Positions 16,158 through 26,905 of a stretch of 64,000 nt of DNA are shown here, one piece after another. Made by a program: the position numbers and the translations under genes. The notes under the pieces were generated by a model. The model did no database searches. It had not been told where the DNA came from and saw only the letters and a program-made list of their open reading frames with translations. The stretch's first letter is position 1, and each line of letters opens with the position of its first letter. This DNA comes from a bacterium HR37 (GTDB lineage Bacteria; Desulfobacterota_D; UBA1144; Nemesobacterales; CSP1-2), in NCBI GenBank assembly GCA_002898375.1, contig BEIN01000001.1, forward strand, positions 1-64,000, written 5' to 3'.

Positions 16158-18956
16158 TTATCTGTTTTTTAGCCAGATTACTCCTTCCGCCTCTATTTCC
16201 CTCTCCATGTTGAAGGCCTGCTCAATAAGTGCCTCCTGGTTGACCTTATGCTGTGCCGCCGAGCCTTCTGCGGGGCTTGAGCTTGGCCGACGCCCTATAT
16301 AGTGTAGTGGCCTTTGATCCGCTATTATCTCTTTAAGATAGGGCCATATGTATCTCCAGGCTCCCATGTTCTCAGGCTCTTCCTGAACCCATACAACCTC
16401 TTTTGCTTTATGATATCTCTCTACAACCTCCTTGAGTTCCTCAAAAGGTAGAGGGTAGAGTTGTTCAACCCTTACTATGGCAATCTCTGGGTGTTGCGCT
16501 CTGAATTCACTTGTTATGAGATCAACGTAGACCTTTCCGCTACACAGTATAAGGCGTTTTATCTGTTTTGGTCTCTTCTGGGCTTCCGTATCATCTATTA
16601 CGGGCTGCCACCTTCCCTCAGCAAGGTCGCGCAGCGGTGAGGCAACTTTTGGGTGACGTAAGAGACTTTTTGGTGTCATAACTATAAGGGGCAGTGGATC
16701 AACCTTAAGGAGTGCTGCCTGTCTTCTTAAGAGATGGAAGTACTGGGCGGCGGTTGTGCAGTTGGCAATACGCATATTGTTTTCTGCTGCCAGCTCAAGG
16801 AATCTCTCCAGACGAGCGCTAGAGTGGTCTGGTCCCTGCCCTTCATAACCGTGCGGCAGCAGAAGCACAAGGGAAGGGGTCTGTCCCCACTTTGCACGTG
16901 CTGAGACAAGGAATTCATCCACTATTACCTGTGCTCCGTTAATGAAATCCCCATACTGGGCTTCCCATACCACAAGCCTTTCTGGCTCCTGTATGTTGTA
17001 CCCGTATTCAAAGCCAAGGGTTGCGTTCTCCGAAAGCGGGCTGTTGTATATCTCAAAGGCGGCTTTTGCTTGTGGAAGGGCCTGAAGTGGTGTAAATGTT
17101 TCCCCCGTTTTTACATCGTGAAGAACCGCATGCCTCTGACTGAATGTTCCACGTTCGGTATCCTGACCTGTTATCCTTATGGCGATTCCATCCGCAAGTA
17201 TTGAGGCAAATGCAAGCTCTTCGGCCATTGACCAGTCTACAGATGGCTCATCCATATTCTCTAAGGCTATACGCTTTCGCTCTATCCACCGTTTTAGCTT
17301 GGGGTGCAGGGAGAAACCAGGTGGCACCCTTGTTAGGGATTCGATAAGCTCTTTAAGACGCTCGGCTGGAACTGCGGTTTTAACCCTTCGTGCTGCTCCA
17401 CGTGGGGGTGGCTTTGGCAGGGGTTCGATAAAGGCCTCCTCGTTTAACTCAACTGTCTCAAGGGCGCTATGGAGTTCCTTCATATACTTGTTTATAAGTT
17501 CTTCAGGCTCATCTTCCTTTACTATCCCCCGCTCTATAAGGGTTTTTGCCCATATCTCGCGAACAGTTGGGTGTTTCTCGATTTTCTGGTACATAAGTGG
17601 TTGTGTAAAAGTGGGTTCATCTGCCTCGTTGTGTCCGTGTCGTCTGTATCCCACAAGGTCTATGAGGAAATCCTTCTGGAACCTCATAAGGTATGCAAAT
17701 GCCAGACGTGCTGCCTCAATACAGGCCTCTGGATCATCTGCGTTTACGTGAACAATTGGGATTTCAAAGCCCTTTGCAAGATCACTTGCATAGAGGGTAC
17801 TACGTCCTGCTTCGGGAGGGGTTGTGTATCCCAGCTGGTTGTTGGTGATAATGTGGATTGTCCCCCCGGTTTTGTAGCCACGTAGCCTTGAAAGATTTAG
17901 TGTTTCTGCTACAACCCCCTGACCGCAGAATGCCGCATCTCCGTGTATAAGGATCGGTAGGTTTGCCGTGTAGTCAAACTCAGGTGCTCCGGGTTTATTA
18001 ACCCGGGTTCCAGCAGCGCGGGCCATACCCTCAACAACAGGGTTTACCGCTTCAAGGTGGCTTGGGTTAGGAGCAAGTGTAACAACAAGCTCTATTTCCT
18101 TGCCGTTAGTTAGTGCTCTTCTTGCCCCTTCATGGTACTTTACATCTCCCGTAAACCCCAGGTCATCACGGAAGTGGCTTGAGCGGACCGGATCCTTAAA
18201 CTTCGCAAGTATGTAGGGATAAGGCTTGTTTAACACATGGGCCATAACGTTTAGACGACCTCTGTGGGCCATACCGATAAGTATATTTAGGATCCCTGAT
18301 TCGGCTGCCTCTCCAATTATCTCGTTTAGCATGGGCACAAGCATATCAACGCCTTCTATTGAAAACCGGAACTTTCCCGGGAAGATCCGGTTCAGGAAAC
18401 GCTCAAAAACCTCTACCTGGGTGAGTTGCTCTAGAACGCTTCTGGGGTTTATAGGGTCTTTAGGTGGTCTGAACTGACCGGATTCTGCTGCGTACCTTAG
18501 CCACTGTCTCTCTTCCGGGGCATGTATGTGTTCGTAATCATAGCCGATTGTTGATGAATACACCCTTCTTAGGGCCTCTATCGCCTCTAAGGCGTTTGAG
18601 GCATTCTCAGCAACAGGTCCACCCACAAGGCTTGCAGGTAGTTGCCTTAGATCCTCTTCGGTTAGGCCATGGTATGCGGGATCAAGGGATGGGTCTCCAG
18701 GTGGTTCACTCCCAAGCGGGTCTATTCTGGCTGCAAGGTGTCCGTATGCACGTATTGCCTGGGCAAGATTTACCACACCCACTATTTTGTTTACATTAAC
18801 ACCAATGGCCTCAGGCATTCCATCTATATCTGGTTTCCACTTTTCAAAGAACGCCCTTGTTGTCCTGTCTACAGAGTTTGGATCCCTCAGATAGCGGTCA
18901 TAAAGTTCCATTATATAACCCAAATTGGGTCCGTGAAATTCTTTCCGGATATCCAT
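16158..18956 (-). CDS. sucA: 2-oxoglutarate dehydrogenase E1 component
   Basis: 932 aa; 'LIGMAHRGRLNVMAHVLNKPY', 'DLVGYRRHGHNEADEPTFTQPLMYQKI', 'PHGYEGQGPDHSSARLERFL'. Confidence 0.97.
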   Translation of the reverse strand: MDIRKEFHGPNLGYIMELYDRYLRDPNSVDRTTRAFFEKWKPDIDGMPEAIGVNVNKIVGVVNLAQAIRAYGHLAARIDPLGSEPPGDPSLDPAYHGLTEEDLRQLPASLVGGPVAENASNALEAIEALRRVYSSTIGYDYEHIHAPEERQWLRYAAESGQFRPPKDPINPRSVLEQLTQVEVFERFLNRIFPGKFRFSIEGVDMLVPMLNEIIGEAAESGILNILIGMAHRGRLNVMAHVLNKPYPYILAKFKDPVRSSHFRDDLGFTGDVKYHEGARRALTNGKEIELVVTLAPNPSHLEAVNPVVEGMARAAGTRVNKPGAPEFDYTANLPILIHGDAAFCGQGVVAETLNLSRLRGYKTGGTIHIITNNQLGYTTPPEAGRSTLYASDLAKGFEIPIVHVNADDPEACIEAARLAFAYLMRFQKDFLIDLVGYRRHGHNEADEPTFTQPLMYQKIEKHPTVREIWAKTLIERGIVKEDEPEELINKYMKELHSALETVELNEEAFIEPLPKPPPRGAARRVKTAVPAERLKELIESLTRVPPGFSLHPKLKRWIERKRIALENMDEPSVDWSMAEELAFASILADGIAIRITGQDTERGTFSQRHAVLHDVKTGETFTPLQALPQAKAAFEIYNSPLSENATLGFEYGYNIQEPERLVVWEAQYGDFINGAQVIVDEFLVSARAKWGQTPSLVLLLPHGYEGQGPDHSSARLERFLELAAENNMRIANCTTAAQYFHLLRRQAALLKVDPLPLIVMTPKSLLRHPKVASPLRDLAEGRWQPVIDDTEAQKRPKQIKRLILCSGKVYVDLITSEFRAQHPEIAIVRVEQLYPLPFEELKEVVERYHKAKEVVWVQEEPENMGAWRYIWPYLKEIIADQRPLHYIGRRPSSSPAEGSAAQHKVNQEALIEQAFNMEREIEAEGVIWLKNR

Positions 18957-19084
18957 GATTCCTTAAAGTTTCTCCAGAGTTTTGTTTTTAATAAACTAAA
19001 TATATCATAAATTGTTTCATAGTAAATAAACTTTATACTTGACAAAGATACCTTGTAGATTAAGTTTTTCTTAAAATTAACACC

Positions 19085-20011
19085 ATGATAAGAGTTCAAA
19101 ACCTTACAAAGCGGTATGGAGAGCGGATTGCGGTTAATGGGATTTCTTTTGAGGTTCAGCATGGAGAGATTCTGGGGTTTCTCGGTCCAAACGGTGCTGG
19201 AAAGACAACAACCATGAGGATCATTACTGGGTATATGCCTCCTACCGAGGGAATGGTTGAGATAGATGGTTTTGATATCGTGGAAGAACCAATAGAGGCA
19301 AAAAAGAGAATCGGTTACCTTCCCGAAAACCCCCCTCTTTATAACGATATGACGGTTGAGTCTTATCTGGATTTTGTAGCTGATATAAAGGGGGTTTCCA
19401 GAAACGAGAAGAGAGAGAATATAGAATTTACCCTTGAGAGGTGTGGGCTGGCTGAGGTAAGAAGGCGCCTTATAGGAAATCTCTCCAAGGGGTTTAAACA
19501 GCGGGTGGGTATTGCTCAGGCCCTTGTTAACAATCCTTCGGTTCTTGTTCTGGATGAACCCACAATTGGGCTGGACCCAAAGCAGATCATAGAGATTCGA
19601 CACCTTATAAAGAGCCTTGCTGGTGAACGCACGGTTATCCTAAGTACCCATATACTTCCGGAAGTTACCATGATATGTACACGGGTTGTGATAATTAACG
19701 AGGGTAAAATAGTTCTTGAAGAATCCTTAGAAAGGCTCTCAGGCAAGGTAGAAGGTGCTCAGAGTATCCTTCTAAGGGTAAGCCGTGGGGGCGAAGACAT
19801 CAGGGATAGGATCCTATCCATAAGGGGTGTTGTGGATGTGGATGAAGGCTCTTCTGGGGAGTTTATAGTCAGGTCAGGGGATGGTATTGATATAAGAGAA
19901 GAGCTTGCAAAAACCGTTGTAGAAAGCGGATGTGGTTTGCTTGAGCTTCGACCTCTAACGCACACGCTCGAAGAGGTTTTTCTTAAGGTTATCTCAACCG
20001 AAGGTGGGTAG
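19085..20011 (+). CDS. ABC transporter ATP-binding protein (GldA/CcmA-like)
   Basis: 'LGPNGAGKTTTMRIITGYMPPTEG', 'LSKGFKQRVGIAQALVNNPSVLVLDEPTIGLDPKQI'. Confidence 0.93.
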   Translation: MIRVQNLTKRYGERIAVNGISFEVQHGEILGFLGPNGAGKTTTMRIITGYMPPTEGMVEIDGFDIVEEPIEAKKRIGYLPENPPLYNDMTVESYLDFVADIKGVSRNEKRENIEFTLERCGLAEVRRRLIGNLSKGFKQRVGIAQALVNNPSVLVLDEPTIGLDPKQIIEIRHLIKSLAGERTVILSTHILPEVTMICTRVVIINEGKIVLEESLERLSGKVEGAQSILLRVSRGGEDIRDRILSIRGVVDVDEGSSGEFIVRSGDGIDIREELAKTVVESGCGLLELRPLTHTLEEVFLKVISTEGG

Positions 20012-20013
20012 AG

Positions 20014-20763
20014 ATGAGGGTGTATACTATCTTTAAAAAAGAACTAAAGTCTTATTTTGCTTCTCCAATTGCCTATATAGTTCTCTTTGTTTTCTCTGTT
20101 CTGTCCGGCATATTCTTCTTTATCTATCTACAGGGCTTTGTTGAATCCCAGTTTGATCCAAGGTTTCAGTTCTTCAGGGAAAGATTGAATTTAAACGAGT
20201 TTGTGATTCGCCCGTACTTTGGAACAATAAGCGTTGTCCTCCTCCTTATGATTCCCATTATAACAATGCGGCTTATAGCCGAGGAGAGAAAAAACCACAC
20301 AGCGGAGCTTCTTTTTACCTCTCCTTTAAAGGTGGTGCACGTTGTCTTTGGTAAGTTTCTTGCCTCGTTTTGTTTGTTCTGCTTTATGTTGGTTTTTCCC
20401 CTTATCTATATAGTTTTTCTGGGGATCTACGGGAATCCCGATATTGGGCCCGTACTATCAGGTTACCTTGGGCTTCTCCTTATTGGGGCAAGTTTTATCT
20501 CTGTTGGGCTCTTTTCATCCTCCCTTACCGATAACCAGATAGTTGCTGCGGTTTTTTCTTTTGGGATCCTGCTTTTTTTCTGGATAATTGGCGCTTCTTC
20601 TGATCCTGAAAGCTCTGTACTTGGATACATCTCCATAATAAATCACCTGGATGGTTTTACAAAGGGTGTTATCGAGCTAAAGGATGTTGTCTACTATGTT
20701 TCTTTTACTACCTTTGGACTTTTGCTAACATATGCTGCACTTGATTCGGAGAGGTGGAGATGA
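20014..20763 (+). CDS. ABC transporter permease (GldF-like, ABC-2 type)
   Basis: 'FKKELKSYFASPIAYIVLFVF', 'TMRLIAEERKNHTAELLFTSPL'. Confidence 0.88.
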   Translation: MRVYTIFKKELKSYFASPIAYIVLFVFSVLSGIFFFIYLQGFVESQFDPRFQFFRERLNLNEFVIRPYFGTISVVLLLMIPIITMRLIAEERKNHTAELLFTSPLKVVHVVFGKFLASFCLFCFMLVFPLIYIVFLGIYGNPDIGPVLSGYLGLLLIGASFISVGLFSSSLTDNQIVAAVFSFGILLFFWIIGASSDPESSVLGYISIINHLDGFTKGVIELKDVVYYVSFTTFGLLLTYAALDSERWR

Positions 20764-22124
20764 GAAAGAGGCGGGTACTAATCTACGGAACAAATACGTT
20801 TGTCTTTGTTCTTGCCGTCCTTGGAATCCTTGTTGTGTTAAACTATCTTGCGTGGAGTAAGGGGGGCAGGTTAGATGTTACAAGGGAGAAGCTCTACTCG
20901 ATCTCTGATCAGACAAAGAAGGTAGTGGATAATCTGGACAGAGAGATTGAGGTTCTTGCCTTCTTTAAGGAGGTTGGAACCGATAGGAAGGAGTTTCAGG
21001 AGCTAATAGGAGAGTATAAGCGGAGAAGCGGTAAAATTAAGGTCCGGTTTGTTGACCCTGATAAAGAACCGGGAGTTGCCAGAAAATACGGGGTTACGGA
21101 ATATGGGACGGTAGTGCTTGTAAGTGGCACCCAGAACATAAATCTAAGGCTTTCTGACCTTATATCGGGTGGAATAGTTGACAATGCTGAAGAAGAGATT
21201 ACAAATGCGCTTATAAAACTTTCAAAAGATATAAAAAAGACGATTTACTTTCTAAAAGGGCACGGTGAAAGGGATATTAACAACAACTCCGAACCACAGG
21301 GGTTTGGGAGATTGAGACAGCTACTTGAGAACGAGGGCTATGAGGTTAAGGAGTTACTTTTGCTAAGAGAACCAGAGATCCCTGTTAAAAACACGATGCT
21401 TGTGGTTGCTGGCCCGAAAAAGCCCCTGCTTCCCAAGGAGATGGAGTCGATTAAGAAGTATCTTAACGGCGGTGGAAAGGCTGTATTTATGCTTGAGCCT
21501 AGATTAAGTGGTGAGCTCGTTTCGTTTCTAAGGGATTACGGTTTTAATATAGGGGATGACATTATAGTTGATCCATCGTCAAAGCTTGTTGGTGGAGGAG
21601 ATGTTGCGCCTGTTGTGGCTAAATACTTGCCTCACGAGATTACAGAGGGCTTTAGGTTTGCAACCCTTTTCCCCTATAGCAGAAGCGTTGAGGTGATTAA
21701 CAGGGATGGAATCAGATCCACTGTGATTGCTAAAACGAGTGAGTACAGCTGGGCTGAGACAAACTTTGCGCTTTTTGACCAGGGAATTGCACAGCGTGAT
21801 CCTGGTGATAGGGTGGGGCCACTTGGGGTTTTTGCGGTTAGTGAGATTGGAGAGAATACTAGAATAGCTGTCTTTGGCAGTGTGGATTTGGTTTCTAACA
21901 GGTTTATTGATTTTTCAGGAAACGGTGACCTTTTCTTAAATACTGTAAACTGGATCTTTGGTGATACGCAGTTAATCTCTATAAGACCACGGGTAGCCAG
22001 AGAGGGGAAACTTGCTATTACCGGTAACCAGATGAGGGTTCTGTTTTCGTTTACCGTAATTTTTGTGCCTGCTCTTGTCCTGGTTTCGGGTCTGGTTGTC
22101 TGGTGGAGGCGAAAAAATATGTAG
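20754..22124 (+). CDS. GldG-like ABC auxiliary protein
   Basis: 'GRLDVTREKLYSISDQTKKVVDNLDREIEVLAFFKE...IYFLKGHGERDINN' and C-terminal TM segment. Confidence 0.85.
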   Translation: MEMRKRRVLIYGTNTFVFVLAVLGILVVLNYLAWSKGGRLDVTREKLYSISDQTKKVVDNLDREIEVLAFFKEVGTDRKEFQELIGEYKRRSGKIKVRFVDPDKEPGVARKYGVTEYGTVVLVSGTQNINLRLSDLISGGIVDNAEEEITNALIKLSKDIKKTIYFLKGHGERDINNNSEPQGFGRLRQLLENEGYEVKELLLLREPEIPVKNTMLVVAGPKKPLLPKEMESIKKYLNGGGKAVFMLEPRLSGELVSFLRDYGFNIGDDIIVDPSSKLVGGGDVAPVVAKYLPHEITEGFRFATLFPYSRSVEVINRDGIRSTVIAKTSEYSWAETNFALFDQGIAQRDPGDRVGPLGVFAVSEIGENTRIAVFGSVDLVSNRFIDFSGNGDLFLNTVNWIFGDTQLISIRPRVAREGKLAITGNQMRVLFSFTVIFVPALVLVSGLVVWWRRKNM

Positions 22125-22140
22125 TGGTCTTTTGCTTGAT

Positions 22141-23493
22141 ATGAGGTCATCCACGGCAAGGTTTTCAAAAACGTTAATTGCAGTTGTAGTTCTTGCTGCG
22201 CTTCTGGGATACCTCTACCTTCAGAGGTTGACTGAGAGGGAAGAGCAAAAGCAAAGAGTTTTCCCTGATATATCCGCTGAGCAGATAGTTGAGCTTGTGA
22301 TTAAGTATCCCTCGTACGAGGTTTTCTTCAGGAAGGAGGGGGGTGAGTGGGTGATAGTTAAGGGGTTAAAAAAGCTTGAGGCAAATGGGAGATTAATATC
22401 CAGAATCGTAGATGACATTAAGGGGCTGGAGGTTGAGAAGGTTATTCCTGAGGGTGCATCTGATTTATCGGGGTTTGGACTTGAGAGCCCCAGGGTGGAG
22501 GTGGTTTTTAGAACCCCTCTAAAGGAGCACCGTATATCTGTGGGAGATGAAAGCCCGGTTGGCTCTGGGGTCTATATACGTGTGGACGATAAGAGAAACG
22601 TTTTTCTTGTAGATAGGGAATTTTCATGGAACTTTGTCGGTAGGTCTTTTAACGATTTTAGAAACAAAACGATAATCAGCCTGGATACGGATAGTGTGGA
22701 TGGGTTGTTTTTCAGGGTAGGTGAAACCTCAATTGAGCTTGAGAGAAAAGGGGATAGCTGGTTTGTAAAGGGAATGCCAGAACATGTTGAGGTAGATAAC
22801 TCCAGGGTTTTAAACATTTTAAGAACCTTTTCCAACTTCGAAATAAAGGAGTTTGAAGACGAGGATCCAGAAAACCTTGAAACCTACGGACTCGACAATC
22901 CACAGGCTGAGGTTGTGCTCCATACATCTGATGAAAAAAAGATACAGATTCTCTTTGGCAATAAAAATGAAAACGGGGACTACTACGTTAAACTCGCCTC
23001 AGACCCTCAGGTCTACTCTGTATCTGACTTTGTTTTTGATGCCCTCCCAAAGCACCTTAGCGATATTCGGGTTAGAAGGCTTGTAAATCTAAATGCCGGG
23101 GATGTAAAACACTTAAGGATTAAAAACGGAGATAAGGTTGTTTCCCTCATTAGGGAAGGAGATGAGTGGAAGCTTAAGCAGAAAAACGGGGCAGTAAGGG
23201 TTGATCAGACAAAGGTATCTCAGGTTGTCTCAAGCATCGTTGGGCTTGAGGTTAGGGATTTTGTAAGCGACAGCCCTGAGGATCTATCCGTGTATGGACT
23301 TGATTCCCCCGCTGTTGAGGTTGCTGTGTCTTCTAAACCCGGGAAAAAGGGGATAACGCTGCTTTTTGGAAAGCACTCAGAAGATGATGGGGTCTATGTT
23401 AAGGTTGCGGGTAAAGAGCCTGTCTATACGGTTGAGGTTAAAGCCCTATCCAGGATTACCGGATCCCTAGAAGATATAAGCGGGCAGAGATAA
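22141..23493 (+). CDS. DUF4340 domain-containing protein
   Basis: Three internal repeats of 'L..YGLD.P...V.......LLFG.......YVK..........V'; follows GldG-like gene; ATG at 22141 chosen. Confidence 0.8.
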   Translation: MRSSTARFSKTLIAVVVLAALLGYLYLQRLTEREEQKQRVFPDISAEQIVELVIKYPSYEVFFRKEGGEWVIVKGLKKLEANGRLISRIVDDIKGLEVEKVIPEGASDLSGFGLESPRVEVVFRTPLKEHRISVGDESPVGSGVYIRVDDKRNVFLVDREFSWNFVGRSFNDFRNKTIISLDTDSVDGLFFRVGETSIELERKGDSWFVKGMPEHVEVDNSRVLNILRTFSNFEIKEFEDEDPENLETYGLDNPQAEVVLHTSDEKKIQILFGNKNENGDYYVKLASDPQVYSVSDFVFDALPKHLSDIRVRRLVNLNAGDVKHLRIKNGDKVVSLIREGDEWKLKQKNGAVRVDQTKVSQVVSSIVGLEVRDFVSDSPEDLSVYGLDSPAVEVAVSSKPGKKGITLLFGKHSEDDGVYVKVAGKEPVYTVEVKALSRITGSLEDISGQR

Positions 23494-23497
23494 CACC

Positions 23498-25288
23498 TTA
23501 CCTCTCCTTTACATCCACCCTTATTCTAAGCTCTAGTAGCTGTTTGGGGTCTACGGGTGAAGGGGCTTCTGTAAGCGGACAGAACCCTTTTTGCGTCTTT
23601 GGAAATGCGATTACATCCCTTATTGAGCTTGCTCCTGCAAGGAGCATGGTAAGCCTATCCAGTCCAAGTGCAATTCCGCCATGAGGTGGGGCACCGAATT
23701 CAAGTGCCTCAAGCAGGAAGCCAAACTTCTTCTTTGCATCCTCTTCTCCCAGGCCAATTCTTTCAAACAGCTTTCTCTGTATATCGCTTCTGTGTATTCT
23801 TATGCTTCCTCCTCCGATCTCAACCCCGTTTAGTACTATATCGTAAGCCCTTGCCCTTACCTTTTCCGGTTCCGTATCCAGTAGCTCTATGTCCTCTTCC
23901 TTTGGGGAGGTAAAGGGGTGGTGCATTGTAACATATCGGTTTTCGGTTTTATCAAATTCTAGTAACGGGAAGTCCACAATCCATAGAAATGCAAACCTGT
24001 TTTGCTCGATCATGTTAAACCGGTTTCCCAGGCGAAGTCTCAGGTTTGAGAGAACAAGGTTTACCGTGTAGCTTGTATCCGCTCCAAAGAATATAACGTC
24101 TCCGTCTTCTATGGTAAGAAGACGTTTTAGCTCTTTCTTCTCATGCTCGCTTAGGAATTTTGTTATGGGAGACTGCCATTCATCTCCTGAAACCCTGATC
24201 CAGGCAAGCCCCTTTGCACCGAGTGATTTTGCAAATTCGGTTAGCTCATCCAGTTCCTTTCTTGATAGGTGCTGAGCTTTGCCTTTAAGGTTAATAGCCT
24301 TTACTATACCTCCCTTCTTTACCGGATCGCTAAACACCTTGAATTCTGAGTTACGAAACACCTCGGTTATGTCATGGAGCTCAAGACCAAACCTTATATC
24401 CGGCTTATCTGTTCCATACCTTAACATGGCTTCATCGTAACTCATTCGTGGAAAGGGTATGTCTATATCTACTCCCTTTGTAGCTTTTAATATGGCCTTT
24501 ATCATCCCCTCAACCACCTCTATGACATCGTCTTCGGTAACAAAGGACATCTCAAGGTCAATCTGGGTAAACTCTGGTTGTCTATCAGCCCTTAGGTCCT
24601 CATCTCTAAAACACCTGACTATCTGATAGTATCGGTCAAAACCGGAGATCATAAGCGTTTGTTTAAGTAGCTGGGGAGACTGGGGAAGTGCGTAGAATTC
24701 ACCCGGGTTAAGTCTGCTTGGAACGAGAAAGTCTCTTGCTCCCTCAGGGGTTGATCTCGTAAGGTAAGGGGTTTCTATTTCTATGAATCCCTTTGAATCT
24801 AGGTAGCTTCTTGTTGCACGCATAACCTCGTGTCTAAGCATTAGGTTTTTTCTCATTACCGGCCTTCTAAGGTCCAGGAACCTGTATTTCATCCTGATAA
24901 GCTCATCAACTTTTATCTCATCTTCTACTGGAAATGGAAGGACCTTTGATCTGTTAAGTATTCTTAGTTCTCTGGCTATAACCTCAATCTCACCAGTTTT
25001 TATGTTTGGGTTTATCGTCTCATCCGGTCGTCTTACAACAGTTCCCTTTACTGCAATAACCCACTCATCCTTTAAAAGGTCTGCCTTTGTGTGTGATTCC
25101 TTGCTTACCTGGGGATTAAAAACGATCTGGACAACTCCTTCCCTATCCCTTAGATCCACAAATATGAGCCCTCCGTGATCCCTTTTTGAGTGAACCCATC
25201 CCATTAGGATAACTTCTCTGCCCAAGTCCTTAATTCCAAGGCTTCCACAGTAGTCTGTTCTTTTCCAGTCTCCAAGAAGCTCAAACAT
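23498..25288 (-). CDS. aspS: Aspartyl-tRNA synthetase
   Basis: 'MGWVHSKRDHGGLIFVDLRDREGVVQIVF', 'RCFRDEDLRADRQPEFTQIDLEMSF', 'GLDRLTMLLAG'. Confidence 0.97.
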   Translation of the reverse strand: MFELLGDWKRTDYCGSLGIKDLGREVILMGWVHSKRDHGGLIFVDLRDREGVVQIVFNPQVSKESHTKADLLKDEWVIAVKGTVVRRPDETINPNIKTGEIEVIARELRILNRSKVLPFPVEDEIKVDELIRMKYRFLDLRRPVMRKNLMLRHEVMRATRSYLDSKGFIEIETPYLTRSTPEGARDFLVPSRLNPGEFYALPQSPQLLKQTLMISGFDRYYQIVRCFRDEDLRADRQPEFTQIDLEMSFVTEDDVIEVVEGMIKAILKATKGVDIDIPFPRMSYDEAMLRYGTDKPDIRFGLELHDITEVFRNSEFKVFSDPVKKGGIVKAINLKGKAQHLSRKELDELTEFAKSLGAKGLAWIRVSGDEWQSPITKFLSEHEKKELKRLLTIEDGDVIFFGADTSYTVNLVLSNLRLRLGNRFNMIEQNRFAFLWIVDFPLLEFDKTENRYVTMHHPFTSPKEEDIELLDTEPEKVRARAYDIVLNGVEIGGGSIRIHRSDIQRKLFERIGLGEEDAKKKFGFLLEALEFGAPPHGGIALGLDRLTMLLAGASSIRDVIAFPKTQKGFCPLTEAPSPVDPKQLLELRIRVDVKER

Positions 25289-25382
25289 GCGCACTACTCC
25301 TTTTTAATACTTTAACAGTTTATAGTTAGTGTTTAAAATGTTAACCTTTATAACGAGTTTGGCAAGAAAGGACGTTCTTAAA

Positions 25383-26846
25383 ATGGTAAGAAGGTACGGT
25401 TTGTTTATAGGTGGCAGGTGGGTATATACCTCACCTGATAAAGTGGTTGAGATTACAAACCCTGCAAATCAGGATGTTATAGCTGAGGTTTCTTTTGCAG
25501 ATGAAGAGGATACCAAAGAGGCCATAGTGAGTGCAAGAGATGCCTTTGAAAACGGACCTTGGAGAACCATGAGCCAGGTTGAGAGGGGTAAGCTGCTTTT
25601 AGCACTTGCACGCGCAATCAGAGAGCGCTCAGAAGAGCTTGCTAGATTGGAGAGCCTAAACTGTGGAAAGCCCTTACGTGAATCAAGGGTTGATGTAAAA
25701 GAGGCTGCCGATTGCTTTGAGTTCTACGGAGGCCTTGCCGATAAGGTAAAAGGCGAGATTACCCCTACACCGGATACTGGTTTTTTGGGTATGGTGTTTA
25801 GAGAACCAATCGGGGTTATAGGCCAGATTATACCCTGGAATTTCCCGCTTCTTATAGCTGCCTGGAAACTTGCTCCCGCTCTGGCTATGGGAAACTGTTG
25901 TGTTCTAAAGCCTTCTGAGTTAACCCCTATTACGGCTTTGGAACTGGCAGGTTTGATTAAGGAAGTTGGGTTTCCCGATGGTGTTGTAAACGTTGTAAGT
26001 GGCCTTGGTCCCGTTGTTGGTATGGAGATTGCAAGAAACGAGTATGTGGATAAGCTCTCTTTTACCGGCAGTATCGAGGTGGGAAAACAACTTATGAGGG
26101 TTGCGGCAGAGGGTTTAAAGAGGATCTCTCTTGAGCTTGGAGGAAAGTCTCCTGCAATTGTTTTTGACGATGCTAACCTGCCTTTTTCTGCCAGGTGGGT
26201 ACAGTTCGGGATATTTATGAACCAGGGTGAGGTCTGCTCTGCTACTTCAAGACTCTACGTTCATGAAAGTGTATATGATAGCTTTCTGGAAGAGCTGCTT
26301 AGGATAACAAGGGGGATTAAAATAGGAGACCCTCTGGATGAGGCTACGGAGATGGGACCTGTAATATCCAAAAGGCACCTGGAGAGGGTTCTTCGCTATA
26401 TAGATCTGGGTAAAAAAGAGGGGGCAGAGATTCTCTGTGGAGGCTTTCGTCTTATGGATGAACGTTTTAAAAGGGGCTTTTTCCTATCACCTACCATTTT
26501 TGTGGGTTGTAGAAACGATATGGCCATAGTTCAGGAGGAGATCTTTGGCCCTGTGCTTGTGGTTTTTAAGTTTAAGGATGAGGATGAGGCTGTGGAGCTT
26601 GCAAATGCAACAAGGTACGGCCTTGGGGCGGCGGTCTTTACAAGAGACGTGGGTAGGGTATATAGGGTTGTGGAAAAGCTAAGAGCTGGGGTGGTATGGG
26701 TTAACTCTTCACAGTTGTGTTTTGTTCAGCTTCCATGGGGAGGGTATAAGCAGAGCGGTATCGGAAGAGAACTTGGTACGTACGCAGTTGAGGAATACAC
26801 CCAGCTTAAACAGGTTGTAATTAACGTTGGTTACGGAACTGTTTAG
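25383..26846 (+). CDS. NAD(P)-dependent aldehyde dehydrogenase (betaine-aldehyde dehydrogenase-like)
   Basis: 'IIPWNFPLLIAAWKLAPALAMGNCCVLKPSELTP', 'LELGGKSPAIVFDDANL', 'NQGEVCSATSRLYV'. Confidence 0.92.
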   Translation: MVRRYGLFIGGRWVYTSPDKVVEITNPANQDVIAEVSFADEEDTKEAIVSARDAFENGPWRTMSQVERGKLLLALARAIRERSEELARLESLNCGKPLRESRVDVKEAADCFEFYGGLADKVKGEITPTPDTGFLGMVFREPIGVIGQIIPWNFPLLIAAWKLAPALAMGNCCVLKPSELTPITALELAGLIKEVGFPDGVVNVVSGLGPVVGMEIARNEYVDKLSFTGSIEVGKQLMRVAAEGLKRISLELGGKSPAIVFDDANLPFSARWVQFGIFMNQGEVCSATSRLYVHESVYDSFLEELLRITRGIKIGDPLDEATEMGPVISKRHLERVLRYIDLGKKEGAEILCGGFRLMDERFKRGFFLSPTIFVGCRNDMAIVQEEIFGPVLVVFKFKDEDEAVELANATRYGLGAAVFTRDVGRVYRVVEKLRAGVVWVNSSQLCFVQLPWGGYKQSGIGRELGTYAVEEYTQLKQVVINVGYGTV

Positions 26847-26905
26847 TTTATTGTTTTGTGTAATATAGAATATGTTGTAAAACTTAATCAAAAGGGAGAG
26901 ATATC

